Source: Aedes albopictus
Taxonomy: Eukaryota > Arthropoda > Insecta > Diptera > Culicidae
Length of the DNA stretch: 64,000 nucleotides
Direction of reading: 5' to 3'
Assembly (NCBI RefSeq): GCF_035046485.1
Contig: NC_085138.1
Coordinates: 11,840,829 to 11,904,828, forward strand
The translations under genes and the position numbers were made by a program. Position 1 is the stretch's first letter, and each line of letters starts with the position of its first letter. The notes under the pieces were generated by a model that was given only the letters and a program-made list of their open reading frames with translations, did no database searches and was not told where the DNA came from. This document shows, one piece after another, positions 33,385 to 44,479 of the stretch.

Positions 33385-34589
33385 AATTAATGACCCGGCA
33401 ACTTAGTTGTCATAAGGTTCAATTCTAATCTCATCGATCTATATCATCTTCCCCTAAACCGCAAATATAACTATCTCTGTTGTATATGTACAAAAGATAC
33501 CCAAAAGAGAATTCCTGGAATTCCTCACTTGGACAAAATGCTTGATGGAATCGTTAAAAAAAATCTTGCAGGAATTGTGAAGGGAATCCGAACAAATTCT
33601 TGGTATTATCGCTAAAGAAAACTTTGAAGGAATCAATAGAAAAAAAATCCTGATGGAAACCTTGGAAGAATGCCTGAAGGATTCATTGAACAAATTTCAA
33701 AAGAATTTCTTCGAGGAAATTCCGTGACAATTCTTGAAAAAAATCTGACTTTTTTTTTATTTGAGTTTCTGAAGTACTCAATGAAGGAATTCCTGAATCC
33801 TTGAGAGGCTTATTGGAGAAATTTCTAAACAATTTACAGCAAAAACACTCAAAAGATCCTCTGAAGGAATTCCTATAGAATTTATTGGAGGAATTTGCGT
33901 AAGAATCTTCGAAAAAAAATCTTACATGAGTTATTATAGAAATTCATGAAGAAATCGTTGCATAAAAGAATTCCCCAAGAATTTTTAAAATTCCTGGGGA
34001 AATCATGTATGAAATTTTGAATGGAATACTTGGAGAATTGCTTGATGAAATTATTGTTAGAAATTGGATGAACTACTAAAGAAATCTATGGTATAATTCC
34101 TTAAGAAGGCTTGGGAGGAATTTCCAAAGGAATGTTTGAATGAATTCCTTTGGAATTTTGAATGAGTCCTTGATAGAATGCCTAAAGCAATCCTTGGAAA
34201 AATCTCAAAAGTAAACCTCGGTGGAAGCCTTGGAGAAATTATTAAAGAAATTAAACAAGGAATGTTTTATTCGATTTATGAAACTTTCGCAGAAGTTTCT
34301 AACAAGATCCATGAAGAAATTCGGAAGCTTTGGATAATTCGCAAGATAGTTTTTAGAAGAATTACTTATGAAGTCCTTGGAAAAATTCCCGTAGGAATTC
34401 TTGAAGTGATTCCTGAAGAATTTCCTATAGATATCCTCTAATAAATCTGAGCCTTGCATTAAATACTTAAAGGATGCTTTAGGCATTTTTTTAAGAATTC
34501 CTGAAAAAATGGCAAAACAGTCTTTGGATGAATTTCTGAAGGAATCCTTGATGAAACTTCTGAAGAAATTATTCGATTTTTCAAGATAC

Positions 34590-34796
34590 GGTATCTGTTC
34601 CTTTACTGAGCATATACGCTCCCATTTTCATCCCAAAGGAACAAATCCATTTTTAAGTTGTTTCTTATTTTTTAAATTTTGTTAGAGGTGACAACGAATG
34701 ACAACAAAAATGCGGAATCAATTGGCGCCATAATCGCATTGATTTCGAATAGGTTGCATTTGGGATCATAGGATTACTAAGGACACGATGGCCCTA
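34590..34796. mobile_element. ~210-bp MITE, TAGGG...CCCTA family, diverged copy
   Basis: Contains CGCTCCCATTTTCATCC on the left and a mirrored ATAGGTTGCATTTGGGATCA on the right, with the shared core CAATTGGCGCCATAATCGC. Related to 26073-26294 and 42263-42482. Confidence 0.55.
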
Positions 34797-36684
34797 CCAG
34801 GAAACCACAGATAAATTGTTCAAACGATATTTTTGAGGAATTCTTTAAGGAATCATTAATAAATCCTAAAGAAATTCATGATTGAGATGCTTAATGGAAA
34901 CTTAGTATGATTTTTCAAAAAGTGTCTCGAAAAAAATTAAAGGAGTCCCATCAAAAATTACAATTGTTTTTTTTTTTCTAAAAGGCCCTAGAGGAATGCT
35001 CGACAAAAATTCCTGAAGGAATCTTTGGGGAAACTCTTAGAGTAGATGGATTATAAATAATGTTTTTAGAGGAATTCCAGAAGGATTTTTCGAAAGATCT
35101 CCTATAGATTTTCTTAGAGGAGATTCTGTAGGAATCTTTGGAGGATTTCTTGAATTATCATGCAATGGATTCTTTAGAAAATTCCTGGAGGAATTTTAAG
35201 ATGATTCTCTTAGTAGAACCTTAGTAAAACTCCATGAAGAATCCTTGCAGAAATGTTGCAGTAACCCTTGGTAAAATGTCTTAATAAATCTTTGAAAAAA
35301 CGTCTAGATCAGTGATGAATGTTTGAGGAAAGCTAAGATAAATCCTTGGAGAAATCTCTGATAAAGTTATGTGAGGGATAATTTAGAAATCCTTGGAGAA
35401 TCTTTGGAGAAATACATGACTTCAATGAAAAAATCATGAAAAGAATATTTGTAGGATCTCCAGAAAAAACCATGGAGAAATGTTTTAAGAAACTCTAAAA
35501 GGACTACAAACTCTTTCTGGTGGAATTCCGATGTAATTTCTTGGAAGAGTAGTAGTATTTTTTTGTAATAATTCTTTCTTCAATTCCTTGAGAATACAAA
35601 AAACGAGATTCTGAGTTCCAAGCTACGTCACTGGATTACACTCATAATAGTCGAATAATTGTCAGGTTGCCTTACGAGTTGTAAGATTTTAAAAACTTCT
35701 AAAAGTCTAAATCCAAGCTGTTAGTGGTACCACAATTTTTAAATCATCTCCAATTAGCCCAGGTAGCATCATCCTCAAGCCCTTACATCAATTAAGCACT
35801 ACCTTCCAGCAACTCCTAAGAAAAGAGTTCCAAGTCAGTCAGCCAGCCATCCCTCCGTCGACTCATCATCAACTATTCAAAAGTCTCCACTTTTCTTAAA
35901 CACCGTCAGTGTGCCACCACAGGGCCTTCAGGGAACAGCTTCCTGCTTGCTGCCATAATCCTGCTTCTGCTTGGTGCTCGTGCTCGATGTGGCGGCGGCG
36001 GTGGTGGTGCTGGCAAGGCTCCATCAAAAACGAGTTAATCTATTTGCATAATTGAAATCATTAGCAAACATAAACATCGTCTGTGTTGTGGTGGTGTGGC
36101 TGAGACGGACAACAAGCAAGACAGCAAGCACTTGCACAATGAGTCACGAATGTCAAGTACTTACGTAGGTAACTCCCTTCGGAGCAACAGAGCCATGGTA
36201 GCGCTGCGCTAGCAACATGAAGCTTGAAACATGGAAAATCGCAACACGTGGAGAGGGGACGTGGAAGGGGAATCTCGTTTCCTGCGGTGGTCAGAGTTAC
36301 ACATTGTTGGGCTGGGTTTACGTGTCTTCTGCAGACTAAGGGAGCAAATTTCCTTGTACCTTAACCCAAAGTACAAGAAGGACAGGTCAGAAGGGTAGCG
36401 TAAAAGGCTCAAGTCTACATTTCATAAATTGGCTCGCCACTGCTGCACAACCTTCGTGAGTTGCAAGGAAGATCTTGGGCATACACTTCCGCCCCTTCCG
36501 CAACCTGGGATAAGTAACTTTGGCACAACAACTCAATGAAATCCCTACCGGGAGGCCCTCTTTGGCTGCAGTCGATTGTTGGAAGGCTTGTACTGAAGGT
36601 TGTAATGAATTAATTTCCATTATGATTTGCCATGCCGTTCTTCAAGTGCGACAAGGATAATCCACCGGGAAAGGATACACGGGC

Positions 36685-36715
36685 TATAAAACGTCAAGAA
36701 GCGACCGGTCGGTCA
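36685..36715 (+). promoter_or_regulatory. Possible core promoter (TATA box plus initiator-like site)
   Basis: TATAAAA at 36685-36691, and a GGTCATC initiator-like site with its A near 36715, a spacing of 30 bp as in arthropod TATA promoters. It precedes a 59-codon ORF by about 50 bp. Confidence 0.25.
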
Positions 36716-36763
36716 TCATCCGGCTCGGTGGCACAGGTAGTCATGGAGTGAGTTCGTTGTCTG

Positions 36764-36943
36764 ATGTTGGTGGGTACCATTCACCGGTCATTGTTGTTTC
36801 TTTCCGTTTCTCCTTTCGATTTGTCGGTCTTTGGACACAGAGTGGGAGATTGTGAAGTCGACCAAAACACTATCGTTGCCAGATCGACACCATTCGGCTG
36901 CACTGCAAAGTCATGTGTACGTAATGATGTGGCGTTCGGTTGA
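36764..36943 (+). CDS. Candidate small protein, 59 aa, unrecognised
   Basis: An ORF below the usual size cut-off, starting MLVGTIHRSLLFLSVS and ending CVRNDVAFG. The N-terminus is hydrophobic and could be a weak signal sequence; three cysteines lie in the C-terminal half (GDCEV, FGCTAKSC). It follows a TATA/initiator-like pair by about 50 bp, but a two-codon upstream ORF (ATG GAG TGA) precedes it, and no AATAAA was noticed downstream. No family recognised. The reading frame length is compatible with chance; the promoter context and single-copy setting are the only reasons to list it. Confidence 0.15.
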   Translation: MLVGTIHRSLLFLSVSPFDLSVFGHRVGDCEVDQNTIVARSTPFGCTAKSCVRNDVAFG

Positions 36944-37313
36944 AGTAGACTGCAAAGATATGGGAAAATTTATTCCGTAATTTCGTGTTTATGAACAATT
37001 TGCATGTTCAGTTTGAATTGTAGATTTTTTGCGCGTGTCAGTTGGACAACCGTCTGTGTGGCCTTACAGTAGTACAGGTTTTGAGTTCTTTAAATCGCAT
37101 GATGATGTTTACATGTGGCTGTAGCCCGATAAGAAGTTAACAACACTTGGAAGCAGAAGACAAACGATCTCATCTGAAGTGTTAATAGTTATTTATGCAG
37201 CATTTTCACGGAAAGTGACAATATTCATCTGTAAATGTATTTTTTGTAATCTTTCATTCATTTTAAATGTACCGTAAGCATTTTTTTATTTCTTTTTTTT
37301 TTTACAAAAACCC

Positions 37314-38870
37314 TAATTATTCCACCTAACGGTGATGGCACCTTTCTCGTGCCTTCAAAAACACATTTCAACACAACTCATGTGACTGAAATCCATTTCA
37401 TGGCATCAGATATCATATCGTTTATCTGGCTTTTGATTTTTGAGCCTTAAATTCTTGAAAAACAGCCACATTCTTGAATTTTGAGCCACTATTTTGGATT
37501 AACTTGGCAAATTCTGGTCGCCATTTTTGGACTCCGGACTTCTTCCCCTACCATCTTGGTCGCTACTTTTGAACTACGGTTGTCTTCCCCATACCAAATA
37601 TACCTATATTGTACGCTTTTAGAGCTTAAACCTCCGTTAAACAGCTACCATATTGTAGTTTATGCCGCCATCTTGAATTTTTGGACGCCATCTTGAATAT
37701 TTCGGTCGTCATCTTGGATATTTTAATCGTCATTTTTGGCTCCAGACTTCTTCCCAATACCAGATATACCCATATAGCATGTTTTAAGAGCCTAAAACTC
37801 CATTAAACAGTTGCTATCTTGAATATTGAACCGCCATCTTGGATATTCTGGTGGCCATTTTTGGACTCTGCACATCTTCACCATACCAAATACCATACCA
37901 TATTGATTGGTTTTATATCCTAATACTCCATTAACCCTCCTTTGGCATTGGGGTCAGTTTTGACCCAAACCGTACACTACGTCAGCGAGTTGTTCCCAAC
38001 GTGATACAAAAGGAAGGTTAAACAGTAACCATCTTGAATGTTGAACCACCATCTTCGATGGTGGCGGCTTGGAGATGGCGGTTCAAACCATCTTGGTTTA
38101 GTCGCCATTTTTGTAGTCCAGACTTCTTCCCCATACCAAATATACCCATATTGCATGGTTTCAGGTCCTAAAACTCCATTAAACAGTCGCATTCATGAAT
38201 TTGGAGCCGCCATCTTGGATTCTATACCGCCATCTTGGATATTCTAGTTGTCATTTTTGGACTCCGGACATCTTCATCATACCAAATATACCCAAATTGC
38301 ATGCTTTTAGAGCCTAAAACTCTATTGAACAGCCGTCATCTTGAATTTGGAGTCGCCATCTAGAATATTAGGCTGCCATCTTGAATTTTGGGCCGTCATC
38401 GTGAAATTTCTGGTCTCCAGTGTTCATTTTCGCTTAAAATTCGTCAACTATGCTAAAGGTTACAAAAATCGCCGCAGTTTGATGTGTCGCAAGATGGGGC
38501 TTGGTTCAGTTTTATGTATGGGCAGTTCCACCGGTGCTGGTCCTGATCACTGAATCGGCTATAACTCCGGAATGCCTCGACCGATCCAAACCATTTTTAA
38601 TAGCAAACAATGCGGTAAAAATCCGGTTCGATTCGAGCTATAATCCAAAAATTAGGCCAATGGGAAGTGCTTAAAAAATGAGTGAACTTTTTTTGCGCAC
38701 AAACATACATACATACATACACACATACATACGCACATACAGACATCATCTCAATTCGTCGAACTGAGTTGATTGGTATATGTGACTGAACCCTCCGAGC
38801 CTTCTATAGAAAATTTGTTTTTTGAGTGAACATTCAGCCTTTCAGTACACTTTGGTGTACGAGAAAGGCA
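37314..38870 (+). mobile_element. Composite element with CGCCATCTTGGAT array core
   Basis: Head TAATTATTCCACCTAACGG then GGCACCTTTCTCGTGCC; core array of irregular 125-210-bp units with CGCCATCTTGGATATT, TTTTTGGACTCCGGAC, CATACCAAATATACCC and CTAAAACTCCATTAAACAG; then one diverged 152-bp-type unit (38470-38560), a CATA/CACA tract (38700-38740) and the same terminal hairpin ending ACGAGAAAGGCA. Head and tail match the element at 27790-31650 although the array core differs. Confidence 0.7.
37935..38017. mobile_element. 83-bp piggyBac-like MITE, TTAA duplication
   Basis: CCCTCCTTTGGCATTGGG ... GATACAAAAGGAAGG between TTAA at 37931-37934 and 38018-38021. Removing it restores the array phrase CTCCATTAAACAG, proving a clean insertion. 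Confidence 0.85.
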
Positions 38871-39715
38871 AAAAGGACAATTCGTATCATCAGTTTTCCA
38901 TTTTAGTCTACCGTTATCAAGCTTGCTACAGGTATACCTCGATTTTTTGTATATTTTTAATTGTAATTTTTATTATAGGTATTATGTTAAGCCAAAGAAA
39001 AGAAACAAGTCCTTTGATACTATTAAAACGCTCATTACGTTTATCTTGTTTGTAGTCATATATGCACAGTTTGCGTGAACGAAATGATTCAAATTGGCCA
39101 AAGACCTCGATGGTTTCAACATTTTTTTCCCAGTCATGACAACAGTTATTCTGCATGGTAAACTTCTTCAGTGCAACTTACAAGTATATGAATATGAACA
39201 TCAAAGTTTAATTCTAAACAGACTCTCTATATTCCATATCCCGAACAAGAACTAAGGCAAACTGTCTGGTACCACTTTGAGTGGCATCAGATGTTAGCCG
39301 TCCTCGTCGTCGTCATCGTCCTCGTCGTCAACCAATATCGACGTTCCGGCACTAATTGATATGAGTCATTTCGAGCCGGCCGGCCTGAACCGTCTCGCCC
39401 GGAGTGTGGTCCTATCGTCGTCGGTCGTATTCAAGACATCCTGATGGTAAACTCAGTCGGGCAGCCAGCAGCTTCTTCCGTTATTTCTTGGAGTCAGTCA
39501 GTTGAGATGAAACCACCTGGCATGGGGGATTGTTTCATTGACGTGTCATCGTCGTCCTCAAAGATGACGTTGTTGGCAGTGTTGGAATTTTCTGCTGAAG
39601 TTGTGAATTATTCATTCCAAGCCAACTATGCGTATAGTCTTGCAGAAGAATTCCAACGGACAAATGAGCAATGAGTATGTGTGCAATGCTGCTCTTACGG
39701 TGGAATATTGGCTTT
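38871..39715. other. Single-copy-looking sequence
   Basis: No repeats shared within the window; a GTC/ATC-rich patch at 39300-39340. The 76-aa ORF at 39444-39674 has no recognised domain. It is the flank into which the hAT element at 39724 inserted. Confidence 0.35.
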
Positions 39716-40788
39716 GCTTATGGCAGTGATCACCAAACTGCGGCCCGCGGGCCGCATGCGGCCCTCGACTAGGTTTTGTGCGGCCCGCGAACTAATTTTG
39801 AAATGTATGAGAAAGCGGCCCACTCAACGATTCCATAATGAAAATCAAAAATTTCACCATATTTTAAAACTTTAATGAGAATGAATTTTGTCAATATCAG
39901 AGAGTTTTTCAAAAGAAGTAATGTTTTTTTAATGTTTTCCAAACTGTAAAAGGCTACTTTTTCGAATTTTGTTTAGAAAATAAGCGGAACTGTTATTGAG
40001 ATTGTTGTGTTTCGCTTGAATAATGAGTTTAGGCATAATTTCACAGGTTTCTCTGTCATGGATTTTGGACTCATTATTGGAAAATTATTGTATATACTAT
40101 ATATTCACCATTTCTGCCAGGAAACTATTCCAAATTTTTTTACAGAATTTTGTCTATAATTTTTCTTAAAGGAAGAGTTGCCCAAACTATCGGAATTTCG
40201 CTAAAAACTTCAGGGATTGGGCAAGATACTCTTTATTCTTCTAGCAATACTTTTGGGAATTCCTTTTAAAATATCAATTCTAAATCGGCTACAAATACTT
40301 GTTCATATTGCTCAGAAAATCATGCCTGCAGGTTTTTCTTCATCGGCTTCTTAAGAAATCATTCTGAAATCTTCCAAATCCATGAGAAGTTCCAAAAAAT
40401 CTCACAGTTCCAAGATTTTTAAAAAATAGTTCTCAGGAAATCCTTAAGCTGCAGTAAGAAACCTCTATTCGAAAATTTGTCAAAACTGGATCCAGAGGTA
40501 TTACAAGTAATTTGTCTGTGTTCGTGTCTAAATCTTCCACAATTCTGCAATTTTAATCTGCGCTATAAGTACGCTGTACGTTTATCCATATTATTCTTAA
40601 AAAGGTCCATATTATTCTAGCCAGAGTCGCTTTTGCTTATTTTTTGTGACTTTAAGTAGCGTGTCTGAAATAATTAGCTCAACATTATTAATCTAATCTA
40701 ATCTAATCTAATCTAATACAAACGCAGCCAGTACGAGAAAGCATCCTGGAAAGTAATCAGGTTAGATTATGCCCAATTACTTTTCTTG

Positions 40789-41318
40789 TCAATATTGAGG
40801 CTTGCAGCATATCAAAGATATGACACAAGCGTCAAAGCGGCCAGGCCTACTGCGTTGTATTTGCCGCAAAGATGATTCTTCGAAGTAAATACCTCGAGTT
40901 TTGAACGATTGTTCTTTCGTCGAAATAATTCTTGAATCTACAGGGGAGGAAGGATGCGCGGACATACCGTACCAAACGCTCCAGATTGTATGTAGCTAAT
41001 ATGGTTAAAAAATATGTAAATGTGTCATATTGAATGGCATATAATATACATTGGAAAGGTCTCACCCGTTTCTTGAGCAGCGTTTGTAGTACAACGTCGA
41101 AGCCGCTGTGGCACTGACATCACAATGGAAACATCCAAGCAGTAATCACAACTTACACAATCAGTCATCACCAAACCACATGACGGGTGTGTGCACTTCC
41201 AAACTTCACTTATTTGATCACAAGTCCAAAAAACTCGATTTTGTTTCATCTGGATCACATTCCGAACGACACCTGCTTTGACGCAGTATGTGATAGCCAA
41301 TGAAAAAAATAAATTCAT
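40789..41318 (-). CDS. Candidate three-exon small gene (speculative)
   Basis: An ATG at 41318 opens a frame starting MNLFFSLAITYCVKAG, hydrophobic and signal-like, followed by a cysteine-rich stretch (WTCDQ, KCTHPSCG). A model with exons 41318-41157, 41113-41066 and 40995-40789 uses GT-AG introns of 43 and 70 bases, keeps phase 0 throughout, and gives 138 residues ending ICCKPQY. The third exon is open for 68 codons. Weak points: the first intron is unusually short, other frames are also open (an unspliced frame runs to 41025; another 72-codon frame covers 40847-41065), and no domain is recognised. It lies inside an insertion within a hAT element, so it could be captured sequence or chance. 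Not to be taken as established. Confidence 0.15.
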
Positions 41319-41610
41319 TGGAAGTGGAAATTAATTTTCACCAGCCGAAATTGTTATAGCTCGAGATCCAAAGAAACCCAATTTATCTTAGATATCTTCT
41401 GATGCACTAAAAGATTTCTTCATAAAACTGGCTATTTATTCAATTAGAACTTGTAATTTCTACCATTTCCCCAGTAGAATCTATAATCAGAAAAAATCTT
41501 TCTATTTGCTTCTGCACTTAAAACTGCCCGGCTGCAGACAGGTAACGACGACGCACTAACAAACCGACGACAGCGCGACCAAACCAACACGAAAAAAGTT
41601 GCCTCCTGCT

Positions 41611-41825
41611 ATTCTTTATTACACCAACGAACCTAACCTCAAAATGAATGACAATTTTCAGGTCATTTTGACAGATGTAACTTGAGCATGAAAAAGACGG
41701 CAACAAGATCGATAAAGTAGAATAAATATATGACCCGTCTTTTTCATGCATGTGTGTGGTCTGTCAAAATGACCTGAGAATTGTCAAACATTTTCATGGC
41801 TAGCTTTGTTGGTGTAATGAAGAAT
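41611..41825. mobile_element. 215-bp palindromic MITE
   Basis: ATTCTTTATTACACCAACG at the left is mirrored by GTTGGTGTAATGAAGAAT at the right; inner arms CAGGTCATTTTGACAGA and GCATGAAAAAGACGG pair with their complements. Lies inside the 40693-42014 insertion. Confidence 0.8.
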
Positions 41826-42262
41826 TGACTGGCATTGCCACCGCGAATCACACTTTTATCACTTTGCAAGTGTTTTTCAATAGAAAACTATCCGGTTGGC
41901 GTAGCACCACCATAAACGATTCGGCCGGCTTCTTTAAAAACAACGCGGAGACGAAAAACACGTGACAGAAAATTTTAAAGCAACCGTCCACGCGCACGGC
42001 TTGCTGCGATCTCTTCTGAAATAATTTGCTCAACATTATTAATACCAAGAACTGCAAAACCCAGCAAAACCTAAATATTACGGTCTTGAAAACCTTGTTT
42101 TAATACCCTACGATTTTCAGGATTTTTCCAAGTAAAATAAAATCTCCTGTTAAACCCAGGTTGTTTAGTTCTTTGCTCTTGTTCAATGTTAGAAAAAAGT
42201 TGTTTTATTTGTGAATTTCAGCTAATTTAATTCTTTGCACTTTTTCAAAAATCAAACAAATG

Positions 42263-42482
42263 TAGGGTATTGGTTCCCTTATTAAGCATGTGGCTCCCAT
42301 TTTCATCCCACGAAAAACAAAGGATTGAAGCGCTGCTTGTTTTATTTATTATTTTTTGTATTTTTTGTTAGAAGTGAGCACCCATGAAAACAAAAAGAAC
42401 GGAGTCAATCGGTGCCGTAATCGCTTGTTTTCGAATAGGATGAAAATGGGAGCATGAGATTACTGATGGCACACATACCCTA
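42263..42482. mobile_element. ~220-bp MITE, TAGGG...CCCTA family
   Basis: TAGGGTATTGGTTCCC at the left and CACATACCCTA at the right, with GGCTCCCATTTTCATCC mirrored by GGATGAAAATGGGAGC. Same family as 26073-26294, opposite orientation; nested in the hAT element. Confidence 0.8.
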
Positions 42483-42605
42483 TTTTGTGTTGAATCTTGG
42501 AAATTGTTGAAAATAAACTCTTGAATGACTAGCGGCCCGCAGTCTCTTTTCAAAATTCGATTTTGGCCCGCAAATACAGTTAGGCTGAGGATCACTGGCT
42601 TATGG

Positions 42606-43083
42606 TGTGGTCTGGCCGTGTATGTCACTGAGTCTATCCTGAATTTTTGTTTGTTATTCATGTTTTGCCATCCATCGCTAGGTTGCCACTTTTTCCACTG
42701 TACTGAGAACAAAATTAAAAACTTGACAAATTCAGTCCAGGTTGACAAAAGTCCAAGATCAAGAGTACCAGGAAGAGGCTGGTAAAGGCTCGATATATCA
42801 AGCAATTCAGAACCCTTTGAGATCCATTAGCCTCTGCCCAGCAACTCCTATCCCTACCTCCGCGCGGAACCGGTCGGGCTGCGAGCAACCTTAGGGAAGA
42901 TCGGGTAACCAACCCCGTTGGGAACTTTGCTCATGAACTGGCAAGGAAGGGGGAAGTGTTGCTTCAGCAAACCTGAGCGTCTGTTCTCCAGGAGGAACGG
43001 CTCACAGCAGCCTCTGATCACCATGTTAATGGCGGCTTATCGACGTCTGCGTGTCAGGGAAGGTCTATAAGCTCAACTGTGCA
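42606..43083. other. Possible retroelement 5' fragment
   Basis: The GC-richer stretch 42820-42930 (TAGCCTCTGCCCAGCAACTC, AACCAACCCCGTTGGGAAC) looks like LINE leader sequence but contains no identifiable protein domain. Left in as unassigned. Confidence 0.25.
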
Positions 43084-44268
43084 CTATGGGGTATTTTTTT
43101 ATTACCGTACAAATTTTCATGAATTGTTTTTCCACAGGCTGGGCTCATGAATATATGAACAAAAACAAAAATGAGAAAAAATCAGGGTCGCCTATTTTCC
43201 CCGAAAACTCAGGTGGAAACTCTTTGGTTTTCCCCTGACACTACATAGAAATATTTTTTTTAGGAAATGAAAGCAAATTTTCTCAGAAATCAAAAAAAAA
43301 ATGAACTGGAAAAAGTTTTCCACAAAATTTAAAATTAAAATTAAAAAAAAAAACATTTTTGAGAAGGTAATTTCATAAGCTTTGATCGCTGAAGTTTTTG
43401 GAATGGACTTTTTTTTCTTTCCTGAGTTATGGTTAATTTTGTGAAAAATAACCACATATGCATATATAATATGGTCATTTTTCACATAATTGGCCATAAC
43501 TCAAGAACGAAAAACAAGTGGATTCCAAAAATTTCAGCCATCAGAGTTTATGAAACAACCTTCTCAAAAATATTTTTTTGAAAATTTCCCGTGTGTTCGG
43601 GCATAGTTTTTCCGGCTTTTCTTTATGAATTTCCTCAACGGTGGAAAATTTGGAAGAAAACTTTTTCCTTTTCATATTTTTTTTGGATTCCTGAGAAAAT
43701 TTGTTTTTATTTTCTAAAACAACGTTGTTTCTACGATGCTCCGTTCTTGAGTTATGATTTTTCAAAGAAAAGGCTTATATGACACATTTGGACATTTTTC
43801 AACAAAATTGGTTATAACTCAAAAACGAAAAATAAGTGCATTCCAAAAATTTCAGCGATTAAAGCTTATGAAATATCTTTCTCAAAAATATTTTTTGATA
43901 TTTTTTTTATGAGTTCGGGTATTGTTTTTCCGGCTTTTCTTTACAAATTTTCTCAACTGTGGAAAATTTTGTGTAAAACTTTTTCCATTTCATATTTTTT
44001 TTTTGATTTCAGAGAAAATTTGCTTTCATTTTTTTTTTTTTTGATTCTATGTTGCTTCGTTCTTGAGTTATGATTTTTCAAAGTAAGTAGTGTCAGGGGA
44101 AAACAAAGAATTTCCACCTGAGTTTTCCGGAAAAATAGGCAACTCTGAAATTTTCTCAACTTGTTTTTGTTCATATATCCATGAGCCCTGCCTGTGGAAA
44201 AAGTTTCATGAAAATCTGGGACCCTTCGGCCCAATCCCGTACGGTAATTTAAAAAAAATGCCCTATGG
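43084..44268. mobile_element. Foldback element, ~1.19 kb
   Basis: CTATGGGGTATTTTTTT at the left is mirrored by AAAAAAAATGCCCTATGG at the right. Matching arm segments include GGAAACTCTTTGGTTTTCCC against GGGGAAAACAAAGAATTTCC and CATGAATATATGAACAAAA against its complement. The middle has internal duplications (CCAAAAATTTCAGC near 43530 and 43844). No gene. Confidence 0.75.
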
Positions 44269-44479
44269 TCCACCGGAAAGTAGGGGGTTAGTGTCCGGCC
44301 CTGCAAGCCAGCCGTGAAAAAACAGAAAATTTCTGCTTTTTTTTGTTTTATTCTGGAGTGATTTTGTACGAAACGAATTCAAGCATATTACGAAGCTTTT
44401 CGTTGCAGAAAACAACGATTTTTCGTTGCAGAAAACAACGGCATTTGTAAACTTGACGAGCGTGTTTGTACAATGAAAC

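Larger units (their letters stand above)
32380..35590 (-). repeat. Degenerate 12-bp-periodic tract, reverse orientation
   Basis: Same 12-mer as at 21597-23950 but reverse-complemented (CCNGRAGGAATY): AATTTCTGAAGG, AATCCTTGATGA and AACTTCTGAAGA follow each other in register. AT-richer and more diverged. Interrupted by a tRNA-like segment (33180-33480) and a MITE (34590-34796). Confidence 0.75.
35600..37313. other. Single-copy-looking island
   Basis: No repeats recurring elsewhere in the window, mixed composition, a few CAG/GGC-type runs (about 35985-36020). An AT-rich motif cluster at 36033-36079 (ATTTGCATAATTGA, then ATCATTAGCAAACATAAAC) resembles POU/homeodomain/forkhead sites. Candidate promoter and short ORF at 36685-36943. 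May be intron or intergenic DNA of a host gene. Confidence 0.45.
40693..42014 (-). mobile_element. 1.3-kb insertion flanked by 29-bp direct repeats
   Basis: TCTGAAATAATTAGCTCAAC (start of a 29-bp repeat at 40664-40692) recurs with one mismatch at 42015-42043, as a long target duplication or a segmental duplication would give. On the minus strand the segment ends in a (TTAGA)n-like run (40693-40715), reminiscent of the simple-repeat tails of non-LTR elements. It contains a MITE and a possible spliced ORF. Type unknown. Confidence 0.45.
39724..42597. mobile_element. hAT transposon, 2.87 kb, exact 8-bp duplication
   Basis: The left end CAGTGATCACCAAACTGCGG and right end CTGAGGATCACTG are flanked by GCTTATGG at 39716-39723 and 42598-42605, an exact 8-bp hAT duplication. 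Subterminal GCGGCCC/GGCCCGC motifs occur at both ends, including a perfect 16-bp palindrome GCGGCCCGCGGGCCGC near 39741. No transposase ORF is evident; the interior is AT-rich and holds an insertion at 40693-42014 and a MITE at 42263-42482. Confidence 0.9.

Noticed and set aside
42368..42805. 145-aa minus-strand ORF
   Set aside because: Crosses a MITE and the hAT terminus into the flank, so it cannot be an old gene.
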